Below are positions 36,970-46,229 of a stretch of 64,000 bases of DNA, piece after piece (position 1 is the stretch's first letter; every line of letters begins with the position of its first letter). The translations under genes were made by a program, and so were the position numbers. The DNA is taken from the NCBI RefSeq assembly GCF_023634765.1, contig NZ_JAMLFX010000005.1, forward strand, positions 371,109 through 435,108, given 5' to 3'. Under the pieces are notes generated by a model. That model was given only the letters and a program-made list of their open reading frames with translations. It was not told where the DNA came from and ran no database searches. The stretch comes from Pseudomonas sp. AKS31 (lineage in GTDB: Bacteria; Pseudomonadota; Gammaproteobacteria; Pseudomonadales; Pseudomonadaceae).

Positions 36970-37033
36970 GCATGATTCTTTGTCTGCGTCTGATTGAAGC
37001 CTGGTCCTGGCACCTGTGGCTACGACTCATCTT

Positions 37034-37750
37034 TCATGCCCGTCCCAGCAGCGTTACCGCCTGTGCGCAAAGGTTATAAACAATACAAAGCGTTTTGCCT
37101 GAGCCTTTCCTGACGTGTCTGATCTTCAGCAATGAATGCTGCGTCAGTAAAACGTCCGATACATGATTGGAAAGAAACACCACCACCCGGGGAGTTTTCC
37201 GATCCAGGTTCCGGATGTTTTCCAGAATCGTGGCTAACTCTCTCGATGCATCGACATCCCGAACGTCGATGAGGTGCAGGTCACTTACCCACGCGGGCAA
37301 CTGAATGTTGTGCTGAATAATCAGGTTCGATTTTGAGTTGATAGCCGAGGGCGGGTCAGGCGCGTTGTGGACTTTGCACGCGTCTTTGCATTCGGCAGTA
37401 CCTGATTCGCTGGGCACGATACAACTTGATAGTCCAAATGTGCCCTGCGTCGCTGGCTCTGGGGACGGGGTATTTCGTTTGTTTTCGCGATCGTTGTTGT
37501 CGATTACTTTAAGAAAGTTTTTGTCCTTGCCGAAATCCGAGGGTGAGTAGAGGGAGCGATAGTTAAAGTTTAAAGTTATAAAGAAGAGAAACAGCAAGTA
37601 AAATGGAAAGCTGATTAGAAACCATACGTAGATCTCTCTGTCTTTGTTGTCGAGGAAAGGCAGGGAAATGGCGGCTGATGTTTCCGAGATGGCTGCGAAT
37701 ATGGCAATGACTGTCATCGGGTTAGTGATTTTGTTTTTTATTTTCAGCAT
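37034..37750 (-). CDS. Hypothetical membrane protein
   Basis: A 238-residue protein I do not recognise. Two membrane helices lie near the N terminus (NPMTVIAIFAAISETSAAISLPF and VWFLISFPFYLLFLFFITL). A loosely structured polar linker with several cysteines follows, then a compact domain (LPAWVSDLHLIDVRDVDASRELATILENI ... RVVVFLSNHVSDVLL). The upstream half is AT-rich compared with its neighbours. I chose ATG 37,750 (MLKIKNK) over 37,780 because AGAG stands ahead of it. It may be recently acquired or fast evolving; no function is proposed. Confidence 0.6.
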   Translation of the reverse strand: MLKIKNKITNPMTVIAIFAAISETSAAISLPFLDNKDREIYVWFLISFPFYLLFLFFITLNFNYRSLYSPSDFGKDKNFLKVIDNNDRENKRNTPSPEPATQGTFGLSSCIVPSESGTAECKDACKVHNAPDPPSAINSKSNLIIQHNIQLPAWVSDLHLIDVRDVDASRELATILENIRNLDRKTPRVVVFLSNHVSDVLLTQHSLLKIRHVRKGSGKTLCIVYNLCAQAVTLLGRA

Positions 37751-38262
37751 GTTTGTGCTCTTTTTTCTGATCTTTCTCATGGTTGATAAGTTTATGTTGA
37801 TTTAAGTTGTTTGGTAGTTGGGTTGTGCCTGTTTATGTTTATAGCAAAAGTATTAGGTCGGGTATAAATATCTTGTTTCAAGTGTTTATATTTTGCTCGG
37901 TGTCATAGGATGTGTGCGTGAGCTGTTGCCGTGTATTTCCATTTCGATAATCAATGTCTTCTGCGGGGCGCAGATTCAAAGGTGTCAGGTGCGCTCTGCG
38001 TGGATCGTCTGATGGGCGAGTCACGATTCATGCGTCGTCAGTCGTAGTCTGTAACAAGTTAAAAGTGAAATATTTTTGCGAGATGAGGAAGGAGTAACGT
38101 CGGATGTTTAGTGCGGGTAGAGGCTTTTTGTAGGATTAATCCGCAATGACTGTAGGGTATGTCTCTCGATGCAAGTGCGTGTAAACCCTGATATGCCATA
38201 GAGCAAGTGACTGGGCTATTGTGCGTGTTCTAAAAATTCGAACAGCGAAACTGGACTTGCCC
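37751..38262. other. AT-rich intergenic region
   Basis: About 500 bases, clearly richer in A and T than the rest of the window (37,780-38,110 in particular), with no convincing gene on either strand. It must hold the promoters of the leftward membrane protein and the rightward response regulator. No obvious repeat or operator was recognised. Confidence 0.5.
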
Positions 38263-38889
38263 ATGAATAAAGTGCTGATCGTGGATGATCACCCTGTCAT
38301 TCGTCTTGCGGTACGTATGCTGATGGAACGTCATGGCTACGAAGTCATCGCAGAAACTGATAATGGTGTGGATGCGTTACAACTTGCGCGCGAACAAATG
38401 CCGGATATTGTCATTCTGGATATTGGAATACCGAAACTCGATGGGTTGGAAGTTATTGCGCGCCTGACTTCAACGGCCATGCCTATTAAAGTGCTGGTGT
38501 TGACCTCTCAAGCGCCTGGACATTTTTCAATGCGCTGCATGCAGTCGGGGGCGGCGGGTTATGTCTGTAAACAACAGGACCTGACCGAACTGCTCAGTGC
38601 AATCAAAGCGGTATTGTCCGGCTACAGTTATTTTCCCAATCAGGCGTTGCACACCGTGCGCACCAGTTTGGGTAATGCCAGTGAAGCCGACATGGTCGAT
38701 CGTCTGTCCGGTCGGGAAATGATGGTGTTGCAGCAGTTGGCGCGGGGCAAGACCAACAAGGAAATCGCCGATGGCATGTTTCTGAGCAACAAAACCGTCA
38801 GCACCTACAAGACACGCCTTTTGTTGAAACTCAATGCACGCTCTCTGGTTGATCTGATCGAGTTGGCGCAGCGTAATGGTCTGGTTTGA
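38263..38889 (+). CDS. Orphan LuxR-type response regulator, BvgA/EvgA-like
   Basis: A 208-residue two-domain regulator. The receiver has the acidic pocket in VLIVDDHPVIRLAV, the phosphoacceptor Asp in DIVILDIGIPKLDGLEV (about residue 54) and the Lys in YVCKQQDLTEL. The C-terminal LuxR helix-turn-helix is LSGREMMVLQQLARGKTNKEIADGMFLSNKTVSTYKTRLLLKL. The ending and the SNKTVSTYK string resemble BvgA/EvgA, which work with large hybrid sensor kinases. None is within the window, so the partner must be elsewhere. ATG 38,263 is the family-like start. Confidence 0.88.
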   Translation: MNKVLIVDDHPVIRLAVRMLMERHGYEVIAETDNGVDALQLAREQMPDIVILDIGIPKLDGLEVIARLTSTAMPIKVLVLTSQAPGHFSMRCMQSGAAGYVCKQQDLTELLSAIKAVLSGYSYFPNQALHTVRTSLGNASEADMVDRLSGREMMVLQQLARGKTNKEIADGMFLSNKTVSTYKTRLLLKLNARSLVDLIELAQRNGLV

Positions 38890-38947
38890 ATATATTGATA
38901 GCTGACAGCGTCATGGGCCGGTCGAACTCAGCTAGCCGCAGAAAGTG

Positions 38948-38973
38948 AAAAGCCTCCATTTCGGGAGGCTTTC
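38948..38973. terminator. Bidirectional terminator
   Basis: Stem GAAAAGCCTCC / GGGAGGCTTTC around ATTTC, between the converging regulator gene and the 58-residue gene. Confidence 0.8.
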
Positions 38974-38978
38974 AGATA

Positions 38979-39155
38979 TCAGTCATCAAAATCGTAATCG
39001 GCCAATTGCTTTTGCAGTCGGCGCTCCTCAAGCAGGTTATCGATGGTACGGCGCTTGCTGAGATTGGTCTTGGCGACTTCGATCACAGGTTCGGCGTCAT
39101 CAGTTTCCGCAGCGATATCGTCATCTACATCCAGTGGCTCTTTGTCGCTACTCAT
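38979..39155 (-). CDS. Small acidic conserved hypothetical protein (58 residues)
   Basis: This short gene encodes MSSDKEPLDVDDDIAAETDD at the N terminus and ends in LADYDFDD. The N-terminal half is strongly acidic, the middle basic (LSKRRTIDNLLEERRLQKQ) and helical. GGGAGTTAG precedes the start. A protein of this size and style lies next to nth in other Pseudomonas (PA3496-like, from memory). It is 106 bases downstream of nth and ends just before the terminator at 38,948, so it closes the rnf-nth transcript or has its own promoter. Function unknown. Confidence 0.75.
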   Translation of the reverse strand: MSSDKEPLDVDDDIAAETDDAEPVIEVAKTNLSKRRTIDNLLEERRLQKQLADYDFDD

Positions 39156-39261
39156 CAGCTAACTCCCGGCTAAGAATGCCTTTGGCGCCCCTTATATCGA
39201 CATTCCTGCGGCGGGTAAAAAAGATTTTTTCAATCGACGTATCAATTATTCCAATAGCGGG

Positions 39262-39900
39262 TCAATCGTCCGATGTTTTGTCTTTGTACTCGCACAAGTC
39301 TTCGATCCGGCAGCTGCCGCAGCGTGGCTTGCGGGCCAGACACACGTAGCGGCCGTGAAGAATCAGCCAGTGATGAGAGTCGAGCAGGAATTCTTTGGGT
39401 ACAAACTTCATCAGCTTCTTTTCCACTTCGACCACATTTTTGCCCGGTGCAATGCCGGTGCGGTTGCTGACCCGAAAGATATGAGTGTCGACGGCCATGG
39501 TCAGTTGGCGAAAAGCCGTGTTGAGCACGACGTTGGCGGTCTTGCGCCCGACTCCCGGCAAGGCTTCGAGCTCCTCGCGGGTTTGCGGGACTTCGCTGCC
39601 ATGGCGTTCGACCAGCAAGCGGCAGGTCTCGATGACGTTCTTGGCCTTGCTGTTATAGAGGCCGATCGTCTTGATGTATTCGGATAGACCTTCGACACCC
39701 AGTGCATGGATCGCCGCTGGCGTGTTGGCAACCGGGAACAGCTTGGCCGTGGCCTTGTTCACGCCAACGTCCGTCGACTGCGCCGAAAGAATCACCGCGA
39801 TCAACAATTCAAACGGCGAGGAGTAGGCCAGTTCGGTCTTCGGCTCCGGGTTGTCTTCGTGCAGGCGGCGGAAAATCTCCAGACGTTTTGCAGCATTCAT
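39262..39900 (-). CDS. nth: Endonuclease III
   Basis: A 212-residue DNA glycosylase/AP lyase for oxidised pyrimidines. The helix-hairpin-helix motif is LPGVGRKTANVVL, containing the catalytic Lys, and the catalytic Asp is in MAVDTHIFRV. The C-terminal [4Fe-4S] cluster is bound by C-x6-C-x2-C-x5-C (CLARKPRCGSCRIEDLC). Its start overlaps the RnfE gene by four bases; an rnf-nth operon is the usual gammaproteobacterial arrangement. Confidence 0.96.
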   Translation of the reverse strand: MNAAKRLEIFRRLHEDNPEPKTELAYSSPFELLIAVILSAQSTDVGVNKATAKLFPVANTPAAIHALGVEGLSEYIKTIGLYNSKAKNVIETCRLLVERHGSEVPQTREELEALPGVGRKTANVVLNTAFRQLTMAVDTHIFRVSNRTGIAPGKNVVEVEKKLMKFVPKEFLLDSHHWLILHGRYVCLARKPRCGSCRIEDLCEYKDKTSDD

Positions 39901-40478
39901 GGGCGATGCGTTTCCTTGGATATCGAGTTCGGGCGAATCATCGCCTGACGCGCCGCCAACAGCAGCGCCAACAAAATAAAAGCACCGGGGATCAACGTGA
40001 TCAGGTGCAGCCCTTCGCTAAATACAACAAAACCTGACCAGTGTTCGAACAGTCCCCGGCCGAGAGTCCCGTGGCCGATGAGTTCGCGCAGCCCGGCGAG
40101 CCCCAGCATGAGTCCGCCGAGCATGCCGCAGCGTTTGAAGCGCTCGGCCCGCGACTGGCGCCAGAAACCATTGTGCTCCAGCATCACGCATTGCAAGGCG
40201 ATCAGGGTGGTATAGAGGCCGAAGGTCTGCTGCCAGGACAGAAACCAGCGTTGCGTGAAAAGGTCTGCACAACCGCTGAAGGTCGCAGCGAGCAACACGC
40301 TGGCGAGCAATACGCTGTTTTCTGTGAGTCGTGGCCGCAAAACAGACATGCACAAACCATAAACACCGACGACAGTGGCGAACATCAATAGTGTCCCCAG
40401 TGCACCTGCCAATGAGTCAGTGGTGCCAAGCAGCAGGGTCAGCATCAACGTGTTCGAGAGGGCTGCCGTTCGGTTCAT
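39897..40478 (-). CDS. rnfE: Rnf/Rsx electron transport complex subunit E, divergent
   Basis: A 193-residue membrane protein with about six helices in the RnfE position. Family features remain (TFGLYTTLIALQC, GLRELIGHGTLGRG, ITLIPGAFILLALLLA). The usual first cluster cysteine in the N-terminal LGLCP motif is replaced (LLLGTTDSLAG), while the second, in the TNC-type helix, is kept as LQC. That pair of cysteines with the matching pair in RnfA normally binds an iron centre inside the membrane. The gene overlaps rnfG and nth by four bases each. Confidence 0.78.
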   Translation of the reverse strand: MNRTAALSNTLMLTLLLGTTDSLAGALGTLLMFATVVGVYGLCMSVLRPRLTENSVLLASVLLAATFSGCADLFTQRWFLSWQQTFGLYTTLIALQCVMLEHNGFWRQSRAERFKRCGMLGGLMLGLAGLRELIGHGTLGRGLFEHWSGFVVFSEGLHLITLIPGAFILLALLLAARQAMIRPNSISKETHRP

Positions 40479-41080
40479 GACCCGCTCCCCAGCAGTGCCG
40501 CGCGATGTTCATCAAAGTAGCGCAGGGCATCATGGATCGCGCTGATGGCTGCGCGCGAGGTGATGGTCGCACCGGCTATCTGATCGAATTGTCCCTGATC
40601 CTTTTTCAACGCCCAACCGGCATCTGTCGGCTCATTGCTCGATGTGCCGATAAACGATTGCAGCCAGGCATTCGGCCAGTCCCCCAGATGCCCGCCGAGT
40701 GCTGGTGTTTCGCTTTGTTTGAGGGTTTTGACCCCCAACAATTTGCCGTTGGCATCAATAGCGATCAACAGTTCGATGGCGCCCGCATAACCCTGGGTCT
40801 GACTGCGCAGCAGGATCGCTACGGTCTGGCCGCGGTTGGTCGCGCGATAGCCGCTCGTCAAGGTGCTATGGGCTAAGGTCATCTCTGCAAGGGCCAGGGG
40901 CTGCTCGAGCGGTTGATTGTCGTAAGCATCGAGCGGGAGCAGGTCGAGCAGCTTGCGGCTTTCGATAATGCGCTGCTCGTTGGCAATTTGCGCGGCAGTA
41001 CTGCGGTATACAGCATAGGTCGCAGCAACACCGATGATCGCCAACAGCAGCACAATAAACGCGCTGGCCGTGCGATTCAT
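40475..41080 (-). CDS. rnfG: Rnf/Rsx electron transport complex subunit G
   Basis: A 201-residue protein with one N-terminal membrane helix (ASAFIVLLLAIIGVAATYAVY) and a periplasmic FMN domain. The flavin is normally linked to Thr of the SGAT-x-T motif; here it reads QIAGATITSRA, so the Thr is kept. LLGVKTLKQSETPALG is also typical of RnfG. I chose ATG 41,080 with AGAGGTGAG ahead. It overlaps rnfD by four bases and rnfE by four. Confidence 0.88.
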   Translation of the reverse strand: MNRTASAFIVLLLAIIGVAATYAVYRSTAAQIANEQRIIESRKLLDLLPLDAYDNQPLEQPLALAEMTLAHSTLTSGYRATNRGQTVAILLRSQTQGYAGAIELLIAIDANGKLLGVKTLKQSETPALGGHLGDWPNAWLQSFIGTSSNEPTDAGWALKKDQGQFDQIAGATITSRAAISAIHDALRYFDEHRAALLGSGS

Positions 41081-42060
41081 GCGCTCACCTCTGACTGACG
41101 GGCCGCGGCAAATCGCTCCAGCGCCGGCACGCAAAGATTCGTCAGCAGCACCGCGAACGCCACGCCATCCGGGTATCCGCCCCAGGTTCGAATCACGTAA
41201 GTCAGTAGCCCGACGCCGACTCCGAACAGCAGACGGGCAAGCGCGCTTTTAGCGCCAGAGACCGGTTCAGTGATGATAAAGAACGCCCCCAGCATCGTCG
41301 CGCCACTGAGCAGTTGGAACAGCGGTGACCCATGCGAGTCCGACCCTGAGCCGTTCCAGCACAGCAGGCTGATGACAAACAGGCTGGCGAGCATGCCCAC
41401 TGGCGCATGCCAGCTGAAGACCCGGCGCTGCAGCAAAAACACTCCGCCGGCGAGGAATGCCAGATTCACCCATTCCACACCGTGTCCGCCAAAGCGACCG
41501 AAGGCCGGATTGCTCGCGAACAATTCGTCCATGGTCAGGCTTTTGTTGATGCGCAGGCTATCCAGCACCGTCGCCTGCGCCCAGGCATCCGGTGCCTGAC
41601 CTGCGCCGAATACCTGTTGAAACGCTGCTGACAGATCCAGGCCGTGGGCCGGCCATTGAGTCATCGGTTGCGGGAACATCACCATGGCCAAGGCAAACCC
41701 GAGCATGGCCGGATTGAACGGGTTTTTGCCGACGCCGCCGTACACGTGCTTGCCGAACAGCAGACCCGAAGCAATGGCCGTTACCGTCAGCCACCAGGGG
41801 CAATAAGGTGGCAGGGCGGCAGCCAGCAATGTCGCGCTGACCAGCGCACTGCCGTCGCTCAGCGCTGGCTGCGGGGGCTGTCGACGCAGACGCAGGACGG
41901 CTGCCTCGACCATCAGCGCGGTAACGATAGCCAGCAGCAGATTGATCAACACGCCCCAACCGTATAGCCAGAACAGTGCGAGCAGCCCCGGCAAAGCGGC
42001 CAGCAGCACCAGCTTCATTGCCTGTTGCAGGCGATTGTCCGGTGCCTCAAGGGGCAACAT
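41077..42060 (-). CDS. rnfD: Rnf/Rsx electron transport complex subunit D
   Basis: A 327-residue membrane protein with about eight to ten helices. Conserved blocks include [23 protein letters not shown] and [13 protein letters not shown] near the C terminus. The covalent flavin site, usually SGATPL, reads AQATVLD: Thr kept, Gly lost. I started at ATG 42,060 ([10 protein letters not shown]), inside the last codons of the rnfB gene (14-base overlap). In complete Rnf operons rnfC stands between B and D; here there is no room for it. Confidence 0.87.
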   Translation of the reverse strand: MLPLEAPDNRLQQAMKLVLLAALPGLLALFWLYGWGVLINLLLAIVTALMVEAAVLRLRRQPPQPALSDGSALVSATLLAAALPPYCPWWLTVTAIASGLLFGKHVYGGVGKNPFNPAMLGFALAMVMFPQPMTQWPAHGLDLSAAFQQVFGAGQAPDAWAQATVLDSLRINKSLTMDELFASNPAFGRFGGHGVEWVNLAFLAGGVFLLQRRVFSWHAPVGMLASLFVISLLCWNGSGSDSHGSPLFQLLSGATMLGAFFIITEPVSGAKSALARLLFGVGVGLLTYVIRTWGGYPDGVAFAVLLTNLCVPALERFAAARQSEVSA

Positions 42061-43255
42061 GATCTTGCACCTGGCGCTCGGCGTCTTGCAGGCGGGCGCG
42101 GGCCTTGTCGAGGATTTCGTTGGGGGTGTCGGCACGCCGTTCGAGTTTGTTGAGGTCCGCGCGGGCGTAGGCCAATTCGGTTTTCAACTGGCGAAGCTGG
42201 CTGTCGATCGGGCGTTTTTCGACGCGCACCAGGTCAGGCAATGGCTGATCACTTGTGGTTTCGGCGGCGTGCAGAGTCTGCTCGGCATCGTGCAGTGCTT
42301 GTTCCAGCGCGGCGATCTGCTCGGGGGCTGCTTCGGCGGTTTGGGCTTTTTTCAGTTCAGCGCGGCGCATGGCCAACTGGATTTTAGCCCGCTTCAAGTC
42401 GGCGTCTTTCGCCGGGGCCGTGACTGCAGGGGCAGGCGCTGCGCTGCTTTCAAGTTTCGCCAAGGCCTGCTCGGCCGCTTCGAACTGCTGCTGCAACACC
42501 ATCAACTGTGTCTGCTGCTCGAAGGTCGGCGGATGGCCGAAAGCTTTCAACGATTTGTGCAATTGCGCACGGCTCATCGCTACATCGATCTTGGCTTTCT
42601 TCAGCGCCGCGTCGACGGTGGCCGCTTTCTGCGCCCGCACTCGTTCCAATGCTGCCTGCACTGGATCCGTCGCGGTCACTTCAGGCTGCGCTGCCCGTTT
42701 CGCCCGCGCTTCACGTTCCGCCTGTTTCTGTTGTTCTTCGCGGTGCAAGCGCTCGTTGCGGCGCTCGAAGCGTTGACGCGCGTGATCGCGTTTGGCTGCG
42801 CGAGCACTTTGTTCGTCGAGACTGAAGGCGAGGCCGCCGACGACCGGCAATGTACTCGGCGTCAATGGATGCATTTCGATGCAATCCACCGGACACGGTG
42901 CGACACACAGATCGCATCCGGTGCATTCGTCGATGATGACCGTGTGCATCAGTTTCGCCGCGCCGACAATCGCGTCGATCGGGCAGGCCTGAATGCACTT
43001 GGTGCAGCCAATGCATTCGGCTTCACGAATGAATGCCACTTGCGGCGGTGCCGAGCCGCGACTGATGTCCAGCTCCAGCACCGGCACTTTCAGCAGCTCG
43101 GCCAGCGCGGCGATGGTTTCGTCACCACCCGGCGGGCACTTGTTGATTGGCTCGCCCTCGGCGATGCCTTGCGCGTACGGTTTGCATCCGGGATGGCCGC
43201 ACTTGCCGCATTGGGTCTGCGGCAGGAGGGCATCGATGCGTTGAATCAGACTCAT
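42047..43255 (-). CDS. rnfB: Rnf/Rsx subunit B with long C-terminal coiled coil, lacking membrane anchor
   Basis: A 402-residue iron-sulfur protein. The N-terminal cluster motif CGKCGHPGC...KCPPGG and two ferredoxin motifs ([24 protein letters not shown]) are complete. Two things differ from standard RnfB (about 190 residues): the 30-odd-residue N-terminal membrane helix is absent, since the protein begins at [17 protein letters not shown], and about 230 extra C-terminal residues rich in Ala, Lys, Glu and Gln form a long coiled coil (for example [22 protein letters not shown]). Such tails are known from RnfC. It overlaps rnfA by four bases, so the short N terminus is not an artefact of start choice. 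Confidence 0.85.
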   Translation of the reverse strand: MSLIQRIDALLPQTQCGKCGHPGCKPYAQGIAEGEPINKCPPGGDETIAALAELLKVPVLELDISRGSAPPQVAFIREAECIGCTKCIQACPIDAIVGAAKLMHTVIIDECTGCDLCVAPCPVDCIEMHPLTPSTLPVVGGLAFSLDEQSARAAKRDHARQRFERRNERLHREEQQKQAEREARAKRAAQPEVTATDPVQAALERVRAQKAATVDAALKKAKIDVAMSRAQLHKSLKAFGHPPTFEQQTQLMVLQQQFEAAEQALAKLESSAAPAPAVTAPAKDADLKRAKIQLAMRRAELKKAQTAEAAPEQIAALEQALHDAEQTLHAAETTSDQPLPDLVRVEKRPIDSQLRQLKTELAYARADLNKLERRADTPNEILDKARARLQDAERQVQDHVAP

Positions 43256-43821
43256 GTTTTGATCAATCCACTGAATCCGAGAAAAATCACTGCGATCAGT
43301 CCAGCGCCGATCAGATCAATCGGCAGGCCACGAAAGGGCAGGGGTATATCGTTGTCGGCGGTGCGCTCGCGCAAATCGCTGAACAGGCTCAGCACCAGCC
43401 AGAAACCCAGCCCGGCACCGAGACTCAGCGCTGTCGCCTGCAGCAGACCTCGGTCGTTTTGCGCGTTGATCAGCGTCAGCCCGAGGACACCGGCGTTACC
43501 GAGCAATAACGGCCACAAACCTTCGAAGGGCAGATTAGGCAAGCCGCGCGCCAACAGTTTCAGCAGTGGTGCGATCAGCAAAACGCTCAACGGCAGAAAT
43601 ACGAACAATCGCAGGGCTTCAAGGTGAAACGGCACCAGCAACCAATGCCAGATCACGTAACCGCCTACACCGACGACCAGCATCACACACAACGTCGCCA
43701 ACCCCAACGCATGCACCTGACGACGACTGCCCGCCAGCAGCGGATCGACGCCCAGCGGCCAGTGCAACACGAAGTTGTTGAGCAGCGCAGTACTGATCAG
43801 CGTAAGCACGAGTTCGGTCAT
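43252..43821 (-). CDS. rnfA: Rnf/Rsx electron transport complex subunit A, divergent
   Basis: A 189-residue membrane protein with six helices. Its N terminus ([18 protein letters not shown]) and C terminus ([27 protein letters not shown]) follow RnfA. Both cysteines that should bind the intramembrane iron centre are missing: the LGLCP motif reads LGVDP and the TNCAVLG motif reads GNAGVLG. It is the first gene of the operon, with the promoter in the 130 bases before it, which also hold the metG terminator. Confidence 0.8.
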   Translation of the reverse strand: MTELVLTLISTALLNNFVLHWPLGVDPLLAGSRRQVHALGLATLCVMLVVGVGGYVIWHWLLVPFHLEALRLFVFLPLSVLLIAPLLKLLARGLPNLPFEGLWPLLLGNAGVLGLTLINAQNDRGLLQATALSLGAGLGFWLVLSLFSDLRERTADNDIPLPFRGLPIDLIGAGLIAVIFLGFSGLIKT

Positions 43822-43897
43822 GGTTCTGCCAGGGAAACGGGCGGCTGTGTCATAAGGTTAGGCATTATCCGGCACCCGCGAAGGGTGGGCCAGATAT

Positions 43898-43935
43898 GAA
43901 AAATCCCACCGGCATGCGGGACACGCCGGTGGGAT
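43898..43935 (-). terminator. Terminator of metG
   Basis: Perfect 11-base-pair stem ATCCCACCGGC / GCCGGTGGGAT with an 11-base loop, followed leftwards by TTTTTC. Confidence 0.9.
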
Positions 43936-43952
43936 CGATTTGTTGCAGGGCC

Positions 43953-46004
43953 TTACTTGATGCGTTGACCCGGCTTGGCGCCGCTGTCCGGGCTCAGCAG
44001 GTAGATTTCTTCACCGCCAGGGCCGGCCGCCATCACCATGCCTTCGGAGATACCGAACTTCATTTTCCGTGGCTTGAGGTTGGCGATCATCATGGTCAGG
44101 CGCCCGTCGAGTTTCGACGGATCCGGGTAAGCGCTCTTGATCCCGGAGAACACGTTGCGTTGCTCGTCACCGATGTCCAGTGTCAGGCGCAGCAGCTTGT
44201 CCGCACCTTCGACGTGTTCAGCCTTGACGATCAGGGCGACGCGCAGGTCGATCGCCGCAAAGGCGTCGAAGTCGATTTCCGGCGACAGCGGATCCTTGGC
44301 CAGTTCGCCATTGCCCGCCGGGGCGGCTGCACCGGTGTCGGTCTGGCTGGCGGTCAGGTCTTCTTTCGAGGCATCGGTCATGGCTTGCACTTTTACCGGG
44401 TCGATGCGGGTCATCAACGGTTTGAATTCGTTCAACTGGTGGTTGGCCAGCAGCGTGGTGTGGTCGTTCCAGGTCAGCGGCGCGACGTTGAGGAACGCCT
44501 CGGCATCGGCGGCCAGCAACGGCAGTACCGGTTTGAGGAAAATCACCAGTTGGCGGAACAGGTTGATGCCGGTGGCGCAGATCGCCTGGACTTCATCCTG
44601 CTTGCCTTCCTGCTTGTTCAACGACCATGGCGCCTTGTCGGCGATCCAGGCGTTGGCGCGGTCGGCCAGGGCCATGGTTTCACGCATGGCGCGGGCGAAG
44701 TCACGGGCTTCATAGGCATCGGCAATGCCTGGCGCAGCAGCGAGGAAGGCCTCGGTCAGTTCCGGCGCGGCATTGTTGTCGACCAGCAGGCCGGCGTTAC
44801 CCTTGTGAATGAAACCGGCGCAGCGGCTGGCGATGTTGACCACTTTGCCGACCAGGTCGGAGTTGACCTTCTGCACGAAGTCTTCGAGATTCAGGTCGAG
44901 GTCATCAACGCCACGGCCCAGCTTGGCCGCGTAGTAGTAGCGCAGGTATTCCGGCGACAGGTGATCCAGATACGTGCGGGCCTTGATGAAGGTGCCGCGC
45001 GACTTGGACATCTTCTGACCGTTGACGGTCAGGTAGCCGTGCACGTTGATGCCGGTGGGCTTGCGGTAGCCCGCGCCTTCGAGCATGGCTGGCCAGAACA
45101 GCGCGTGGAAGTTAACGATGTCCTTGCCGATGAAGTGGTACAGCTCGGCGGTGGAGTCCTTGCCCCAGAACGCGTCGAAGTCCAGCTCCGGCGTGCGGTC
45201 GCAGAGGTTCTTGAAGCTGGCCATGTAGCCGATCGGCGCATCCAGCCACACGTAGAAATATTTGCCCGGCTCGCCCGGGATCTCGAAACCGAAGTACGGC
45301 GCATCGCGGGAGATATCCCACTGCTGCAGGCCGGCGTCCAGCCATTCGGCGATCTTGTTGGCCACGGCGTCTTGCAGAGTGCCGCTGCGGGTCCAGGTCT
45401 GCAGCATTTGCTGGAAGTCTGGCAGCTTGAAGAAGAAGTGCTGGGAATCCTTGAGCACCGGGGTGGCGCCGGAGATCGCCGACTTCGGATCCTTCAGGTC
45501 AGTCGGGGCGTAGGTCGCACCGCATTTTTCGCAGTTGTCGCCGTACTGGTCTTCAGTGCCGCATTTCGGGCAGGTGCCCTTGATGAAGCGGTCGGCCAGG
45601 AACATTTTCTTTTCCGGGTCGAAATACTGGGTGATCGAGCGCTGTGCGATGTGCCCGGCGTCACGCAGCTTGAGGTAGATCTGGCTCGACAGCTCACGGT
45701 TTTCTTCAGCGTGAGTGGAGTGGAAGTTGTCGAAGTCGACCAGAAACTCGGCAAAGTCGGCGCTGTGTTCAGCCTGCACATTGGCGATCAACTGTTCCGG
45801 GGTGATGCCTTCTTTTTCCGCGCGCAGCATGATCGCCGAACCGTGGGCGTCGTCGGCGCAGACATAAATGCACTGGTTGCCGCGATGCTTCTGGAAGCGC
45901 ACCCACATATCGGTCTGGATATATTCCAGCATATGGCCAAGGTGAATCGAACCGTTGGCGTAGGGCAGGGCGCTGGTGACGAGGATCTTGCGTGGTTCGG
46001 ACAT
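43953..46004 (-). CDS. metG: Methionyl-tRNA synthetase
   Basis: A 683-residue class I synthetase that charges methionine to tRNA(Met). The HIGH motif is GSIHLGHM, the zinc knuckles [17 protein letters not shown], and the second signature KMSKSRG. The C-terminal about 110 residues ([30 protein letters not shown]) form the tRNA-binding dimer domain of the long MetG type. The start is ATG 46,004 ([18 protein letters not shown]); the open frame upstream runs into a repeat. It diverges from apbC. Confidence 0.97.
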   Translation of the reverse strand: MSEPRKILVTSALPYANGSIHLGHMLEYIQTDMWVRFQKHRGNQCIYVCADDAHGSAIMLRAEKEGITPEQLIANVQAEHSADFAEFLVDFDNFHSTHAEENRELSSQIYLKLRDAGHIAQRSITQYFDPEKKMFLADRFIKGTCPKCGTEDQYGDNCEKCGATYAPTDLKDPKSAISGATPVLKDSQHFFFKLPDFQQMLQTWTRSGTLQDAVANKIAEWLDAGLQQWDISRDAPYFGFEIPGEPGKYFYVWLDAPIGYMASFKNLCDRTPELDFDAFWGKDSTAELYHFIGKDIVNFHALFWPAMLEGAGYRKPTGINVHGYLTVNGQKMSKSRGTFIKARTYLDHLSPEYLRYYYAAKLGRGVDDLDLNLEDFVQKVNSDLVGKVVNIASRCAGFIHKGNAGLLVDNNAAPELTEAFLAAAPGIADAYEARDFARAMRETMALADRANAWIADKAPWSLNKQEGKQDEVQAICATGINLFRQLVIFLKPVLPLLAADAEAFLNVAPLTWNDHTTLLANHQLNEFKPLMTRIDPVKVQAMTDASKEDLTASQTDTGAAAPAGNGELAKDPLSPEIDFDAFAAIDLRVALIVKAEHVEGADKLLRLTLDIGDEQRNVFSGIKSAYPDPSKLDGRLTMMIANLKPRKMKFGISEGMVMAAGPGGEEIYLLSPDSGAKPGQRIK

Positions 46005-46109
46005 GTGGGGCTTCGCTACTTGATGAAACGGAGGTCGGCCACTATAAAGCGCTGGCGCATAATTTTCACCCTGTGCGCCTGTTTCATTGGATGAGCAACA
46101 GCAAAGATC

Positions 46110-46180
46110 AAAAGATCGCCGCCTTCGGCAGCTCCTGCACATGATCCCCTGTAGGCGCTGCCGAAGACGGCGATCTTTTT
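46110..46180. repeat. Intergenic paired inverted repeat (GATCGCCGCCTTCGGCAGC variant)
   Basis: Arms AAAGATCGCCGCCTTCGGCAG and CTGCCGAAGACGGCGATCTTT across about 30 bases: the same element as at 25,338 with paired changes in both arms (GCCGCC/GACGGC), so the stem is largely preserved. It lies between divergent metG and apbC. Confidence 0.8.
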
Positions 46181-46229
46181 CAGGTACGATACCCGCCATC
46201 TATTCCCAGTCTTGTTATCGGAGTTGCCC

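Noticed and set aside
42047..43255. Frameshift or assembly error that removed rnfC
   Set aside because: rnfB keeps its frame without break to a stop that overlaps the rnfD start, and no rnfC motif is found in any frame between them.
43896..46094. Open frame of 732 codons on the plus strand opposite metG
   Set aside because: It lies fully antisense to an intact methionyl-tRNA synthetase with all signature motifs; its translation has no recognisable domain. High-GC codon bias produces such shadows.
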